Shown here piece by piece: positions 1 to 10,388 of a stretch of 64,000 bases of DNA. This DNA is from Immundisolibacter sp. (GTDB taxonomy: Bacteria > Pseudomonadota > Gammaproteobacteria > Immundisolibacterales > Immundisolibacteraceae). The notes below the pieces were generated by a model. The model did no database searches. It saw only the letters and a list, made by a program, of their open reading frames with translations, and was not told the origin of the DNA. The position numbers and the translations under genes are program-made. The stretch lies in the NCBI RefSeq assembly GCF_014359565.1, contig NZ_JACIZD010000001.1:62001-126000 (forward strand), given 5' to 3'. Every line of letters starts with the position of its first letter. Within the stretch, counting starts at the first letter, position 1.

Positions 1-1109
1 GTGTGGACCAAGTTCCTGCAGGGCTACTACGACCGCTCGGCGGTGGGCCAGGACAGCTTCGACCAGGTAGTGAACCTGGGCGCCGGGGGCGAGCTCGAGC
101 TCACCGAGGCCATGCGCGCGCGCGGCATGCGCCTCAGTTCCAGCGTCATGTCGTCGATCTTCTACACCGGTCTGAACATGCTCGACGACACCGTCGGCGG
201 TTACGGCCCGAAACAGCGCGCCATGCGCCAGGCCATCGCCATCGCCATCGACCAGGAAGAATCCATCGCCATCTTCCAGAACGGCCTGGGCCTGGCCATG
301 CAGGGGCCGCTGCCGCCCGGCATCTTCGGCTACCGCGACGGCGAGGCCGGCATCAACCCATACGTCTATGGCTGGCAGGCGGGCCGGCCGCAGCGCCTGG
401 GCATCGAGCGCGCCCGGGCACTGCTCAAGACGGCCGGTTACCCCAACGGGCGCGATGCCGCCAGCGGCAGGCCGCTGGTGCTGTACTTCGACTCCATGGC
501 CAGCGGCCCGGACGCCAAGAGCTACATGGACTGGCTGCGCAAGCAGTTCGGCAAGCTGGGCGTGCAACTGGTGGTGCGCAGCACCGACTACAACCGCTTC
601 CAGGACAAGATGCGCCGCGGCCAGGCGCAGATTTACCAATGGGGCTGGAACGCCGACTACCCGGACCCGGAGAATTTCCTGTTCCTGTTCTATGGGCCCA
701 ACGGCAAGGTCAAGCACGGCGGCGAGAACGCCAGCAACTACGCCAATGCCGAGTTCGACCGCGCCTTCGAGCGCATGCGGGTGCTGCCAAACGGCGCCGA
801 GCGCCAGCGGCTGATCGACCGCATGGTCGAGCTGCTGCGCCGCGACGCGCCCTGGGTAGCCGGCTTTCACCCGCAGCAGGTGGTGCTCAATCACGCCTGG
901 ACCGGCAACCTGAAACCCAACGACATGGCCACCAACACGCTCAAGTACCAGCGCCTCGATCCGTCCCTGCGGGCCAGCATGCGGGCGGCCTGGAACAAGC
1001 CTCACTGGGCACCGGTCGTGGCCGTCGGCGCGCTGTTGCTGCTGAGCACGCTGCCGGCGATCCGCCTGTGGCGCAGACGCCTGCGCGCAAACGCCCACGG
1101 CGACCACCC

Positions 1110-1113
<4 letters not shown>
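1..1113 (+). CDS. ABC transporter substrate-binding protein, family 5 (3' part)
   Basis: Periplasmic oligopeptide/dipeptide-type solute-binding protein (SBP_bac_5), cut by the window edge; the visible 370 codons are the C-terminal portion of a protein normally 550-700 residues long. Family features are the RQAIAIAIDQE helix, the QGPLPPGIFG segment and the WNADYPDPENFL motif before the C-terminal lobe. It is followed with a 4-base ATGA overlap by two permease genes and a double ATPase gene, so it supplies the binding protein of that operon. Odd feature: after the normal end of the fold there is a hydrophobic segment (about residues 338-356) followed by Arg-rich residues, predicting a C-terminal membrane anchor. 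Substrate cannot be read from sequence; the closest familiar operon is yejABEF. The frame is open to base 1, so the true start lies upstream. Confidence 0.88.
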
Positions 1114-2083
<970 letters not shown>

Positions 2084-2087
<4 letters not shown>

Positions 2088-3493
2088 TGACCTGGCCAGT
2101 GCAGCCGGTGCTGCTGACCACCGATCTGCTGCTGTGGCTGATCGTGGCCGCCGCGACCGCACTGCTGTGGCGGGCCCGCTACACGCCGCGCCTGGCGGCG
2201 GCCTTCAGGCAGCTCGCGCGCCGACCAATGGCGATGGCCTCGCTGGTGTTTCTGGCGCCCTATGTGGCGGTGGCCCTGCTCGATTCGGTGCATTTTCGGC
2301 CGCCGCTGGCGGACACGCCCGGCGCCTACAGCCCGGTGGTGGAATCCGTTCTGGACCGGCTGCTCATGCCGCTGCGCGAGCGCGGCGAGAAGACCTACTC
2401 GGCACCGCTGGCCCTCTACAGCTACGCCCGCGAGACGGTCACCGCAGACGACGGCAGCGTGCAGCGGGTGTTTCCGCGCCTCGAGCACGGCGGGGCGCAT
2501 CTGGCCGATGTCAGCGCCCGCCGTGGCGACATCGCCCGGCGACTGTGGCCAGCGCTGGTCGCGGGCCTGGCGGTTGGCGCGGCGCTGACGGCGCTGGTCT
2601 GCTGGCGCGTGGCGCGCCGCGCGCGGCTGCCGTGGCGCGTGGCCGCCCGCCACCTGCTGCGGGGCGATACCGATGTGGCCTGGCGCAGCGCGCTGCTCAC
2701 AGCCACGCTGCTTGCCATCACGGTCGCCGCCGTGGCCGCGCTGGCAACCGCCTACCACGTGCTGGGCACCGACAAGGTCGGTCAGGACGTGCTGTACCTG
2801 AGCCTCAAAAGCATCCGCACCGGCGTCATCATCGGTAGCGGCAGCCTGCTGCTGGCGCTGCCGCTGGCGGTGCTGCTGGGCACCGCGGCCGGTTACTTCG
2901 GCGGGCGCGTGGACGATCTGGTGCAGTACCTGTATGCGACGCTGAACGCCATCCCCGGCGTGCTGCTGATCGCCGCCGCGGTGCTGACGCTGGACCTGTA
3001 CATGGACCAGCACGTGGCGGCCTTCGCCGACGTGCAGCAGCGGGCCGACCTGCGCCTGACGGCGCTGTGCCTGATCCTGGGCGCCACCGGCTGGATTGGC
3101 CTGTGCCGACTGCTGCGCGGCGAGGCGCTCAAGCTGCGTGAGCTCGAATACGTGCAGTCGGCGCGCGCCCTGGGACAGACGCAGTGGCGCATCATCGCCC
3201 GCCACCTGTGGCCCAACCTCACGCATCTGGTCTTGCTTACCGCGGTCATCGACTTCAGCGGCCTGGTGCTGGCCGAGGCCGTACTGTCCTACGTCGGCGT
3301 CGGCGTGGATCCGGGCACCGTGTCGTGGGGCAACATGATCAACACCGCCCGCCTGGAGCTGGCCCGCGAGCCGGCCGTGTGGTGGTCGCTGGCGGCGGCC
3401 TTCACCTTCATGCTCGGCCTGGTGCTGCCGGCCAACCTGCTGGCCGATGCCCTGCGCGACGCGCTCGATCCACGCCAGGGCGGTAAGCACTGA
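2084..3493 (+). CDS. ABC transporter permease (YejE/DppC type)
   Basis: Second permease, 469 residues, longer than DppC (about 300) because of an extended N-terminal region carrying three or four hydrophobic stretches and a soluble insert (about residues 65-150). The transport domain is in the C-terminal half: a [15 protein letters not shown] entry motif (about residue 230) and the EAA loop [20 protein letters not shown] (about residues 350-370). The length and the GTDxxGxD motif resemble YejE. It overlaps both neighbours by a few bases, so the four genes are one operon. Inference: it forms a heterodimeric pore with the preceding permease. Confidence 0.9.
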
Positions 3494-5319
3494 TGTCCCA
3501 CCTGCTCGAACTGCGCGAACTGCGCACGCAGTTTTCGACCCCGACCGGGCCGCTGGTCGCCGTCGATGGCGTCACGCTGAGCCTGGATGCCGGCCAGACG
3601 CTGGTGCTGCTGGGCGAATCCGGCTGCGGCAAGTCGGTCACGGCGCTGTCCATCCTGCGCCTGCTGCCGCCCAGCGCCCGCCAGGTCGGCGGCGAAGTGT
3701 GGCTGGACGGCACGAACCTGAGCGCCCTGCCGGAGGCGGCCATGCGCGCCGTGCGCGGCCGGCGCATCGGCATGATCTTTCAGGAGCCGATGACCAGCCT
3801 CAATCCGGTCATGCGCATTGGCGCACAGATCGCCGAGGTCATCACCCAGCACCTGGGCGGCAGCCGGCGCGCCGTGCGTGCGCGCGGTGTGGAGTTGCTG
3901 GCCGCCACCGGCATGGCCGACCCGGCGCGCCGCTACGACGAGTTCCCGCACCAGTTGTCGGGCGGCATGAAACAGCGCGCCATGATCGCCATGGCGCTGG
4001 CCTGCGACCCGCAGCTGCTGATCGCCGACGAGCCCACCACGGCGCTGGACGTCACCACCCAGGCGCAGATCCTGGACCTGCTGCAGGGCCTGCAACGCGC
4101 GCGCGGCATGGGCCTGCTGCTGGTCACGCATGATCTTGGCGTGGCCGCGCGCATGGCCGACCAGGTCGCCGTGATGCAGGCCGGGCGGGTGGTGGAACAG
4201 GCGCCGCGGGAGCGGTTCTTCAGCGCTCCCCAGCATCCCTACTCGCAGGCGCTGTTCGCCGCGCTGCCGGACTTCTCGCGCCGCGGCCAGTCGCTGACCG
4301 GAGCGCGGCAGGATGGCGCCGTGCCGGCAACGGCGGACGCGGCCGGCGAAACCGTGCTCGAAGTGCGCGACCTGAAGGTGCATTTCCCGATCCGCCGCGG
4401 CCTGCTGCAACGCCAGGCCGGCGCCGTGCGGGCCGTGGACGGCGTGTCGCTCAGCCTCGCCCGCGGCCGCACACTGGCCGTGGTCGGCGAGTCCGGCTGC
4501 GGCAAGACCACGCTCGCCCGCGCCATCCTGCGCCTGCAGGACATCAGCGCCGGCAGCGTGCATTTCGAGGGCACCGATCTGGCCAGCCTGCCGCCGCGGC
4601 GGCTGCGACCCCTGCGCCGTTATTTTCAGATCGTGTTCCAGGACCCCTACGGCTCGCTGAACCCACGCCTGCGCGTGGCGGACATCGTGCGCGAGGGCCT
4701 GGATGCGCTCGGCATCGGGCAGCGCGCCTGGCGCGAACAACGGGTGGCGGAATTGCTGGCCCGCGTCGGCCTGCCCACCAACGCCGCCGACCGCTACCCG
4801 CACGAGTTCTCCGGCGGCCAGCGCCAGCGCATCAGCATCGCCCGCGCGCTGGCCGTGCAGCCGCGCCTGCTGGTGTGCGACGAGCCCACCAGCGCGCTGG
4901 ACCTGTCCATCCAGGCGCAGATCCTGGACCTGCTGCAGGAACTGAAGGCCGAGCTTGGCCTCAGCTACCTGCTGATCACGCACAACCTGGGCGTGGTCGA
5001 GTACCTGGCCGATGAAGTGGCGGTGATGTACCTGGGCAGGATCGTCGAACACGGCCCGGTGGCCGGCGTGCTGCAATCGCCACAACACCCCTACACGCGC
5101 GCCCTGCTGGCGGCCGTGCCGCGCGTGGCGGTGGATGCCGTTACAGAGCCACACGTAGCGGCCGGCGATCCGCCCTCGCCCGCGGCACCGCCGGCCGGCT
5201 GCCACTACCACCCGCGCTGCCCGCTGGCCACCGACCTGTGCCGCCAGACCTATCCGCCCACGGTGACACTGGCCGGCGGGCTGCGGGTGGCCTGCCATCA
5301 CCTCGACCAGCGCCAGTAG
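3493..5319 (+). CDS. Double-ATPase subunit of peptide ABC transporter (YejF-like)
   Basis: 608 residues containing two complete ABC ATPase modules in one chain, as in YejF. Module 1: Walker A GESGCGKS at residues 41-48, signature LSGGMKQR, Walker B LLIADEPT. Module 2, starting near residue 285: Walker A GESGCGKT, signature FSGGQRQR, Walker B LLVCDEPT. Each module ends with the oligopeptide-transporter extension, the last one having the Cys-rich [14 protein letters not shown] segment. It powers import through the two permeases encoded just upstream. The start codon is the ATG of a TGATG overlap with the permease stop. Last gene of the operon; a GC-rich hairpin follows. Confidence 0.93.
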   Translation: MSHLLELRELRTQFSTPTGPLVAVDGVTLSLDAGQTLVLLGESGCGKSVTALSILRLLPPSARQVGGEVWLDGTNLSALPEAAMRAVRGRRIGMIFQEPMTSLNPVMRIGAQIAEVITQHLGGSRRAVRARGVELLAATGMADPARRYDEFPHQLSGGMKQRAMIAMALACDPQLLIADEPTTALDVTTQAQILDLLQGLQRARGMGLLLVTHDLGVAARMADQVAVMQAGRVVEQAPRERFFSAPQHPYSQALFAALPDFSRRGQSLTGARQDGAVPATADAAGETVLEVRDLKVHFPIRRGLLQRQAGAVRAVDGVSLSLARGRTLAVVGESGCGKTTLARAILRLQDISAGSVHFEGTDLASLPPRRLRPLRRYFQIVFQDPYGSLNPRLRVADIVREGLDALGIGQRAWREQRVAELLARVGLPTNAADRYPHEFSGGQRQRISIARALAVQPRLLVCDEPTSALDLSIQAQILDLLQELKAELGLSYLLITHNLGVVEYLADEVAVMYLGRIVEHGPVAGVLQSPQHPYTRALLAAVPRVAVDAVTEPHVAAGDPPSPAAPPAGCHYHPRCPLATDLCRQTYPPTVTLAGGLRVACHHLDQRQ

Positions 5320-5384
5320 GCAGCTGCCGGACGAACCTTCGCGTCAGGCGTCCTCAGGGCTTCCGAATCACGGCGCCTTGGCGT

Positions 5385-5403
5385 GACTCGCCCTGGGCGA
5401 GTC
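5385..5403 (+). terminator. Hairpin after the ABC transporter operon
   Basis: Perfect 8-bp stem GACTCGCC / GGCGAGTC with a 3-base loop, 65 bases after the ATPase stop codon. No T-run follows, so it is a weak candidate for transcription termination or mRNA 3'-end protection. Confidence 0.35.
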
Positions 5404-5561
5404 GGCGACCGGCTGCCGCCTGGATGCCCCATCGATACCGTTGACGCCGGTCAAGATGGCCTGCCGGCCCCGTCCGCATGATGCGTTCTGCGTTTCACCC
5501 GGCGCGCCCCGCTCGTCGGACCCGCCGCATGGACGACGTCGCTCATAAGGAGATGAGAACG

Positions 5562-6500
5562 ATGGCAACACACGCCCCGGCCCCCAGCGAAACCCTGCTG
5601 CGTGAATACATGCGCGCCCCGCGGCTGGCCATACCGACCGCCCTGCTGGCGGTCCTCATGCTGGGCGGCATGGCGGCCGTCTGGTACCTGTGCCTGAGCG
5701 GCCGCATGAGCTTCTGGGCCGGCGCGCTGATCAACGGCCTGCTCAGCTACGGCCTGTTCAGCCCGATTCACGACGGCGCCCACCGCGCCATCTCGCGCAT
5801 CGGCTGGCTGAACGAAACCATCGCCGACGTGTCGCTGCTGTTCCTGTTCCCGTACGCGCCGATGGTGGCGCTGCGCTGGCTGCACAACCAGCACCATATC
5901 CACGCAAACGGCGTCGAGGATCCGGACCGCTTCGAGCACGACGCGCCCAAATGGCAGGCACCGCTGCGCTGGGCGTTCTTCGACCTCTGGTACATCTGGT
6001 ACTTCTTTACCCGCGGTCAGCACCTGGTGAAGAAACACAGGAAGGAACTGATCGCGTTCTACAGCTGCCTGACGCTGGCGGTCGGGACCCTGATCGCGCT
6101 CGGCTACGGCTACGAGCTGTTCATGCTGTGGTTCATCCCCACGCGCATCTCGCTGTTCCTGATCGCCGTGGTGTTCGTCATCCTGCCGCACCACCCGGCC
6201 ATGGTCAGCCATCATGAGGATCCGTATCTGGCCACCACCATGCGCATGGGCTGGGAATGGCTGCTCACGCCGCTGCTGGTGTATCAAAACTACCACCTGA
6301 TCCATCACCTGTACCCGACGGTGCCGTTCTACAAGATGCACCGCGTGTGGTACCTGCGCTACGACGAGCACGTCCGGCACAACGTCAGCTACCAGACGGC
6401 GTTTGCGCTCGAGCCGCAGAACATCGAGCTGCACCGCAAGTTCCATGCAACAACGGGCGTGACCGGTAACGGCTCCGCCGCCCCCCTGTCGCCAGCCTGA
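5562..6500 (+). CDS. Membrane fatty acid desaturase / hydroxylase family protein
   Basis: 312-residue integral membrane di-iron enzyme of the fatty acid desaturase superfamily (PF00487 type), which inserts a double bond or hydroxyl group using O2. Three histidine boxes are visible: HDGAH (about residue 70), HNQHH (about residue 109) and HLIHH (about residue 247), plus further conserved His in PHHPAMVSHH. Four or more hydrophobic segments surround them. The start at 5562 is chosen because AAGGAG lies 9 bases upstream; the in-frame ATGs further upstream have no such site. Sequence style is close to the beta-carotene hydroxylase branch, but a lipid desaturase is equally possible. Monocistronic, with a hairpin directly downstream. 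Confidence 0.85.
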   Translation: MATHAPAPSETLLREYMRAPRLAIPTALLAVLMLGGMAAVWYLCLSGRMSFWAGALINGLLSYGLFSPIHDGAHRAISRIGWLNETIADVSLLFLFPYAPMVALRWLHNQHHIHANGVEDPDRFEHDAPKWQAPLRWAFFDLWYIWYFFTRGQHLVKKHRKELIAFYSCLTLAVGTLIALGYGYELFMLWFIPTRISLFLIAVVFVILPHHPAMVSHHEDPYLATTMRMGWEWLLTPLLVYQNYHLIHHLYPTVPFYKMHRVWYLRYDEHVRHNVSYQTAFALEPQNIELHRKFHATTGVTGNGSAAPLSPA

Positions 6501-6513
6501 AGCAGATCATCAC

Positions 6514-6543
6514 GACGGCCCCGACGCCTAGCGCGGGGCCGTC
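6514..6543 (+). terminator. Terminator-like hairpin after the desaturase gene
   Basis: Stem GACGGCCCC / GGGGCCGTC (9 bp, perfect) with a 12-base loop, starting 14 bases after the stop codon. The following bases are TGTGTG rather than a T-run, so termination is probable but not certain. Confidence 0.55.
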
Positions 6544-6900
6544 TGTGTGCTGGACGGGGCCTGTCCCTGTGTGCCGGGTTGTGGCGCCTGCCGTCCTGGA
6601 CCGCTAACGACGGCGCGGACCCCGCTCGGTCGCAGCGCGGGCAAGGTGATGCCCACTTTGCGCCTGCACGATCAACGGCCGGCGCCGATCGGATAACCGG
6701 CCGGACAAAAGGTCGGTCCCGTCCCGGATGGCATGTTCCCTGAAGCGGCGCCGACAAATACCGCCTTCGCTGGCCAGGCCCCGCGGTCCGCCCGCGCGGG
6801 CTTCTGGCCAATGGAATGATGCGGTGGCGCCAGCCAGCACCCTTGGGTGAACCGCCATCGAGGGCACAATGCCCTGCGACGTTCCCAGTGGGAGAGCACA
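6544..6900. other. Non-coding stretch upstream of the Mrr-like gene
   Basis: No gene is convincing on either strand; the open frames here have no family resemblance. The only site of note is GGGAG at about 6890, which serves the GTG start at 6901. Confidence 0.5.
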
Positions 6901-7995
6901 GTGCGCTGGATAGTGACGGCATCCGCCTTTTTTGTTCTGTCGTCGACGAGCGCCGCGGCCAGGCCGCCGGTGGAGTATTGGCTTTGCCGGTCGTCCACAG
7001 GCGTAATGGGAGCGCAGGATCGCCCGTGTGATCCGTCGCAGCAGACCGTCGCGGCACCGAGCTCGGCGGAGACTCCCGTCCAGTCTGCGCCACCTGTCCA
7101 ACCGCGGCCGACGGAACGCCCGCGCGTGAATGTGCCGGCCCAGCGACCGGCACGGATTGAAAACGCGTTTCAGCCCATCGTCACCATGGTCTGGAAGCTG
7201 GCGTTCTGGGTTATAGCGATGCTGGCGCTCCTCACCGTCGGCAAGATCTGGCTCCGCGGCCGGCTGGGCAAGAAGCGCCGCGGCGCTGCCAAACGAACAC
7301 CCGGCACGGTCATCGACGCATTGCCGCGGACTCGAAATGCCCGCTCAGCGCCAGGCGCAGATTGGATGTCCGGCCCTCCACCCCGCCCTGACCCCACGCC
7401 CGTCCCGGTTGCTCGCCCAACCGAATGGACGGCCGCAGTCTTGCAGTCACTGGAATGGAAGCGCCTCGAGGAACTTTGCGAGGGCTTCTGGAAAGCGAAG
7501 GGGCACCCTGCACGCAGCACCGGCCCCGGATCGGATGGCGGCGTGGACGTGATCATCGCCGACCACCGGAACCCGGACCGGGTGTTTGCCGTGGCGCAAT
7601 GCAAGGCCTGGTCGAAGCCCGTAGGCGTCGAGCCAGTGCGCGCACTGTGGGGGGCCAAGGATCATTTCGGTGCGCAGCTGGCGATTTTCTATTCGGTGTC
7701 CGGATTCTCGACGGAGGCCAGCAACTTTGCCGCCGGCAAACACCTGAAGCTGGTATCAGGCGACGAGCTGCTGCGGCAACTGCAGACGCTCGCCGACGCC
7801 GAGCGCGCGGCGCTGCTGCAGCACGTCACACGCGGCGATTACGTTACGCCCAGTTGCCCGAAATGCGACATCAAGATGATCCGCAAGGCCGGACGCGCGG
7901 GGCGAAGTGATTTCTGGTCCTGCCCGAATTTCGGCGCATGCCGAACGCGGCCTATCGCCGTCCGTGGCGCGGCGCAACAGGCGTGGTCCGCGTAG
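6901..7995 (+). CDS. Membrane-anchored Mrr-like nuclease-fold protein with topoisomerase-type zinc ribbon
   Basis: 364 residues from the GTG at 6901 (GGGAG upstream; an earlier in-frame ATG at 6847 would precede the signal sequence with a charged stretch). Order of parts: signal-peptide-like segment (1-20); a short exported region with two Cys (C29, C43) resembling DUF4124; a Pro-rich linker; one transmembrane helix (about 93-118) followed by basic residues, placing the remainder in the cytoplasm; a restriction-endonuclease-like Mrr_cat domain (about 170-305) with GSDGGVDV at 210-217 and the Q-x-K motif QCK at 233-235; and a C-terminal zinc ribbon with C319, C322, C341 and C347 as in topoisomerase I. 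Family knowledge predicts DNA cleavage by the D-(Q)xK site. The biological role is unknown; defence or DNA-uptake quality control are guesses. Confidence 0.75.
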   Translation: MRWIVTASAFFVLSSTSAAARPPVEYWLCRSSTGVMGAQDRPCDPSQQTVAAPSSAETPVQSAPPVQPRPTERPRVNVPAQRPARIENAFQPIVTMVWKLAFWVIAMLALLTVGKIWLRGRLGKKRRGAAKRTPGTVIDALPRTRNARSAPGADWMSGPPPRPDPTPVPVARPTEWTAAVLQSLEWKRLEELCEGFWKAKGHPARSTGPGSDGGVDVIIADHRNPDRVFAVAQCKAWSKPVGVEPVRALWGAKDHFGAQLAIFYSVSGFSTEASNFAAGKHLKLVSGDELLRQLQTLADAERAALLQHVTRGDYVTPSCPKCDIKMIRKAGRAGRSDFWSCPNFGACRTRPIAVRGAAQQAWSA

Positions 7996-8044
7996 GCCGA
8001 ATCATCTCGGATTCCGCTGCGCTTCATCCAGGCTACGGTTGCTG
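7677..8044 (+). repeat. Direct repeat copy 1 (3' end of the Mrr-like gene plus flank)
   Basis: 368-base segment covering the last 106 codons of the Mrr-like gene and 49 bases downstream. It recurs in the same orientation at 10389-10746. The last 200 coding bases are identical in the two copies; differences, including a 9-base deletion in copy 2, cluster in the first 130 bases. Confidence 0.92.
8008..8037 (+). repeat. Dispersed extragenic repeat R1, copy a
   Basis: 30-base element beginning CGGATTCCGCTGCGCTTC and ending CCAGGCTACG. Near-identical copies lie at 10710, 14043 and 15682, all on the plus strand. Confidence 0.8.
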
Positions 8045-8296
8045 CCAGATGCGACGTTCGCCAGCGTGTAGCCCATACGCGCCGGTCGGGATATGGCGGT
8101 CAAAGGTGGTCTTAATCAGAATGTAGGATGGGTGCAGCGCAGCGAAGCCCATCACTCCGCAAATAGGCACAGTCTGCCGGATTGCAGGCGCGGGGTCAGG
8201 CGTGTGCCCGGCCCCGGATGATGGGTTGTGGCGTCGCAGTCTTGACCCGTCCTACGGCGGGAGGGCCGCTGATTCGTCCTTGCCACGCCGCGGGCC
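8045..8296. other. Non-coding stretch with a short palindromic repeat
   Basis: No gene seen. It contains the palindromic element listed at 8124-8154. Confidence 0.45.
8124..8154 (+). repeat. Short palindromic extragenic repeat (R2 type)
   Basis: GTAGGATGGG followed by TGCAGCGCAGCGAAGCCCATC: an imperfect inverted repeat (GATGGG / CCCATC around a GCGCAGCG centre) of the kind scattered through many proteobacterial genomes. Related elements with different arms occur at 15354, 16237 and 16407. Confidence 0.65.
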
Positions 8297-8520
8297 CATT
8301 TTTACGCCGTGTTTGGCCGCATGGGCCTGGCGTCGGACCTTGGCATGTTCCACCTGCTACCGCGCGTAGTAGGCCTGGTGCGCGCCAAGGAGCTGATCTA
8401 CTCGGCCCGCGTCCTGCCGGCCAAGGCAGCGCAGGCACTCGGCATCGTCTACACCCTGCCGCCAAGACCGACGCCGAGATTGAAGCTGCACTGCTTCAGG
8501 ACATGCACAGGAATTATTGT
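8297..8520 (+). pseudogene. Enoyl-CoA hydratase/isomerase remnant
   Basis: The frame from 8297 to about 8465 reads as the middle of a crotonase-family protein: FGRMGLASDLGMFHLLPRVV, then GLVRAKELIYSARVLPAKAA and QALGIVYTL, matching the substrate-binding and oligomerisation region of enoyl-CoA hydratases. Near 8465 the frame shifts; a neighbouring frame continues with TDAEIEAALLQDMHRNY. There is no N-terminal half and no intact C-terminus, so this is a decayed fragment of about 75 codons. The parent gene is not in the window. Confidence 0.6.
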
Positions 8521-8580
8521 TGACAGGTGAGTGTTTCATGAATTAGTTTCGGCCACCATTTTTTGCACGATAGGTGAGCA

Positions 8581-9576
8581 ATGAAAGCGCTGGTGCTGAT
8601 CGTGGCATTCACCCTTGTATTGGCTGGATGCGGGGGCGACGGGAGTGAAGCCGAAACTTCTGCTCAAGCCGGCAAATCAGCGACGGCTCGCATGGGCGAA
8701 GCAGGTAAACCAGCGACCGCTCCCACCGGCAATGCCAGCGCGGCTGAGGTGGCGAAAGAGGCACGCGGCAAGATTAAATGCCCCCCCAAGCTCGCCACGC
8801 CAGCCCGAGCCGCCGACGCTCCCGTTGACGACATCGTCGGTGTGCGTCCCGGTCTCGATTACGACGAGGCCGCGAAGCTGGTGATGTGCAGCCATGACCT
8901 GATGATCGTGGTGGACGACAAGCGCGCACGCTTCAATATCCCAACCTACGGCCAGACCGTTCGCCAGGGTTTTCACGGTCGCTTTGCCAAGGAGCGCATC
9001 CAGAAAACCAGCAAGGAAATCATGCAGGAAATGCAGGATGCGGCGATGGCGCGCGGCACCAATCGACTGGTGCGCGATGTCGCGCCGGGCGAGGCTAAGT
9101 GGTTCGTCGGAACGATGGGTATGCCGGGTGCCGAGCGGGTGACCGACGTTTCCCGCGAAGAATGGTTCGCCGAAGGCCGCCAGCCGACAGTCGCTTCGGT
9201 CGAAAAAGCGCTTGTCGACAAATACGGACCGCTAACTGAACGGCGAGCAGGCGATGGCACCCTGCGTTGGGCATACGACACCTTTGGTCGACACATCACC
9301 GAATCCTCGCCGCTGTTCGGCGCCTGCTACGCCAACGCGTACGTCAACTCCGGCGTGAATTTCTCGCCTGACTGCGGTGTGGTAGTCGCCGCCCGCATCG
9401 TGCCACTGCGCGACAACCCGGCGATTGCCGAATCGATGACTGTCATCGTCGTCAACCAGGCCGAAGGCTACGAGCGCATTCAGGCCACCGAGCAAGCGCT
9501 GCTGCAGCAGGAAAACGCCCGCCGCGCGAAACAAGCCGAGGACGCGGCGAAAAACGCCGACGGCCCCCAGCTGTGA
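8581..9576 (+). CDS. Hypothetical lipoprotein, 331 aa
   Basis: Begins with a lipoprotein signal peptide and lipobox (LVLAGC, lipidated Cys17), so it is expected on the outer or inner membrane facing the periplasm. An Ala/Thr-rich low-complexity linker (about 22-60) precedes the folded part, which contains VDDIVGVRPGLDYDEAAKLV, a phrase found in several uncharacterised proteobacterial periplasmic proteins. No enzymatic motif is recognisable. It overlaps the next lipoprotein gene (GTGA), so the two are co-translated. Both genes sit between the two copies of a direct repeat, which suggests they were acquired or duplicated with it. Confidence 0.7.
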   Translation: MKALVLIVAFTLVLAGCGGDGSEAETSAQAGKSATARMGEAGKPATAPTGNASAAEVAKEARGKIKCPPKLATPARAADAPVDDIVGVRPGLDYDEAAKLVMCSHDLMIVVDDKRARFNIPTYGQTVRQGFHGRFAKERIQKTSKEIMQEMQDAAMARGTNRLVRDVAPGEAKWFVGTMGMPGAERVTDVSREEWFAEGRQPTVASVEKALVDKYGPLTERRAGDGTLRWAYDTFGRHITESSPLFGACYANAYVNSGVNFSPDCGVVVAARIVPLRDNPAIAESMTVIVVNQAEGYERIQATEQALLQQENARRAKQAEDAAKNADGPQL

Positions 9577-10319
9577 AGCGCACTGCCCTCGCCATCCTTG
9601 TCGCGCTTGCGGGGTGCGGCAAGGAAGCGCCGCAAGACGCCGCCCCCGCAGGGCAAGCGGCCGCACCTCTCTCCGCCACGCCGGACGTCCCCGCCGTCCC
9701 CGCGACCACCGCCGCCGGGCCAGCGACCAGTCCTGCGTCTGCCACGCCGTATGCGGATCGCACCGGCGAGCTGAGCAATCCCGAAAACGTGGCAATGGTG
9801 ATGCTGTATCACGATCTGGCCGGCATACCCGCGCCCATCGCGCGCTGGGTCGAGGCCGACAACCGGCTGCAGTTCGCCCCCGGCCCGCAAAAGGCTGCAC
9901 TGCGTGAGCAGATCACCGCTGAATTTGAAGCCGCGCGCGACGCCGTCAAGAACGTTGGCCTCCTGCGCGTCACGCTCGCCGATGCCCAGTTGAGCGACTA
10001 CGACCCCGGCTACGGCGAGTACACCATCCGCGCGCTTTCCCCCAGCTCGACCATCCCGTACAAGGCGCTCGGCACCGATGTCACGCTGAAATTCGACAAC
10101 GCGCGCACCGCGCAGCTATGGCGCGTGCCAGCCGAAGACGCGCAGCGCATCGCCGACACGCTGGGACCTTACGGTCGCGCCGCGCTCGATCTCACGCTCG
10201 CAGTGACCGGCGTGGTTCCCGGCACGGCGGGCGGCACGATCACCACGCGCATCGTCGAGTACGAACTGCGCACTCAGCGCGGCGGGCAGACGCTGACGCG
10301 CGCCAAACCGGGCCAATGA
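9573..10319 (+). CDS. Hypothetical lipoprotein, 248 aa
   Basis: Starts at a GTG overlapping the stop of the preceding lipoprotein gene. The signal peptide ends in a lipobox (ALAGC, Cys15). A Pro/Ala-rich linker (about 20-62) is followed by a compact domain with alternating hydrophobic segments and the phrase VTLADAQLSDYDPGYGEY near residue 130. No family recognised. The overlap and shared lipoprotein nature suggest the two products act together on the membrane. The truncated Mrr-like gene copy begins about 70 bases downstream. Confidence 0.68.
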   Translation: MKRTALAILVALAGCGKEAPQDAAPAGQAAAPLSATPDVPAVPATTAAGPATSPASATPYADRTGELSNPENVAMVMLYHDLAGIPAPIARWVEADNRLQFAPGPQKAALREQITAEFEAARDAVKNVGLLRVTLADAQLSDYDPGYGEYTIRALSPSSTIPYKALGTDVTLKFDNARTAQLWRVPAEDAQRIADTLGPYGRAALDLTLAVTGVVPGTAGGTITTRIVEYELRTQRGGQTLTRAKPGQ

Positions 10320-10388
10320 CGCTCCGGGCGCGGAATCCATGCCGCATCAAGCCGTTTTCCGCGTCGCCTCCCGGGTAAGGGGCTACTC

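Noticed and set aside
3-1109. Open frame running in front of the first permease gene, giving a 694-residue reading
   Set aside because: The first 369 residues are Arg/Ala/His-rich with no family match and overlap the binding-protein gene; the permease clearly starts at 1110.
3289-5301. 670-codon open frame on the minus strand across the ATPase gene
   Set aside because: It mirrors the ABC ATPase gene in a GC-rich genome; its composition (Gln/His/Arg/Ala-rich) is that of an antisense shadow.
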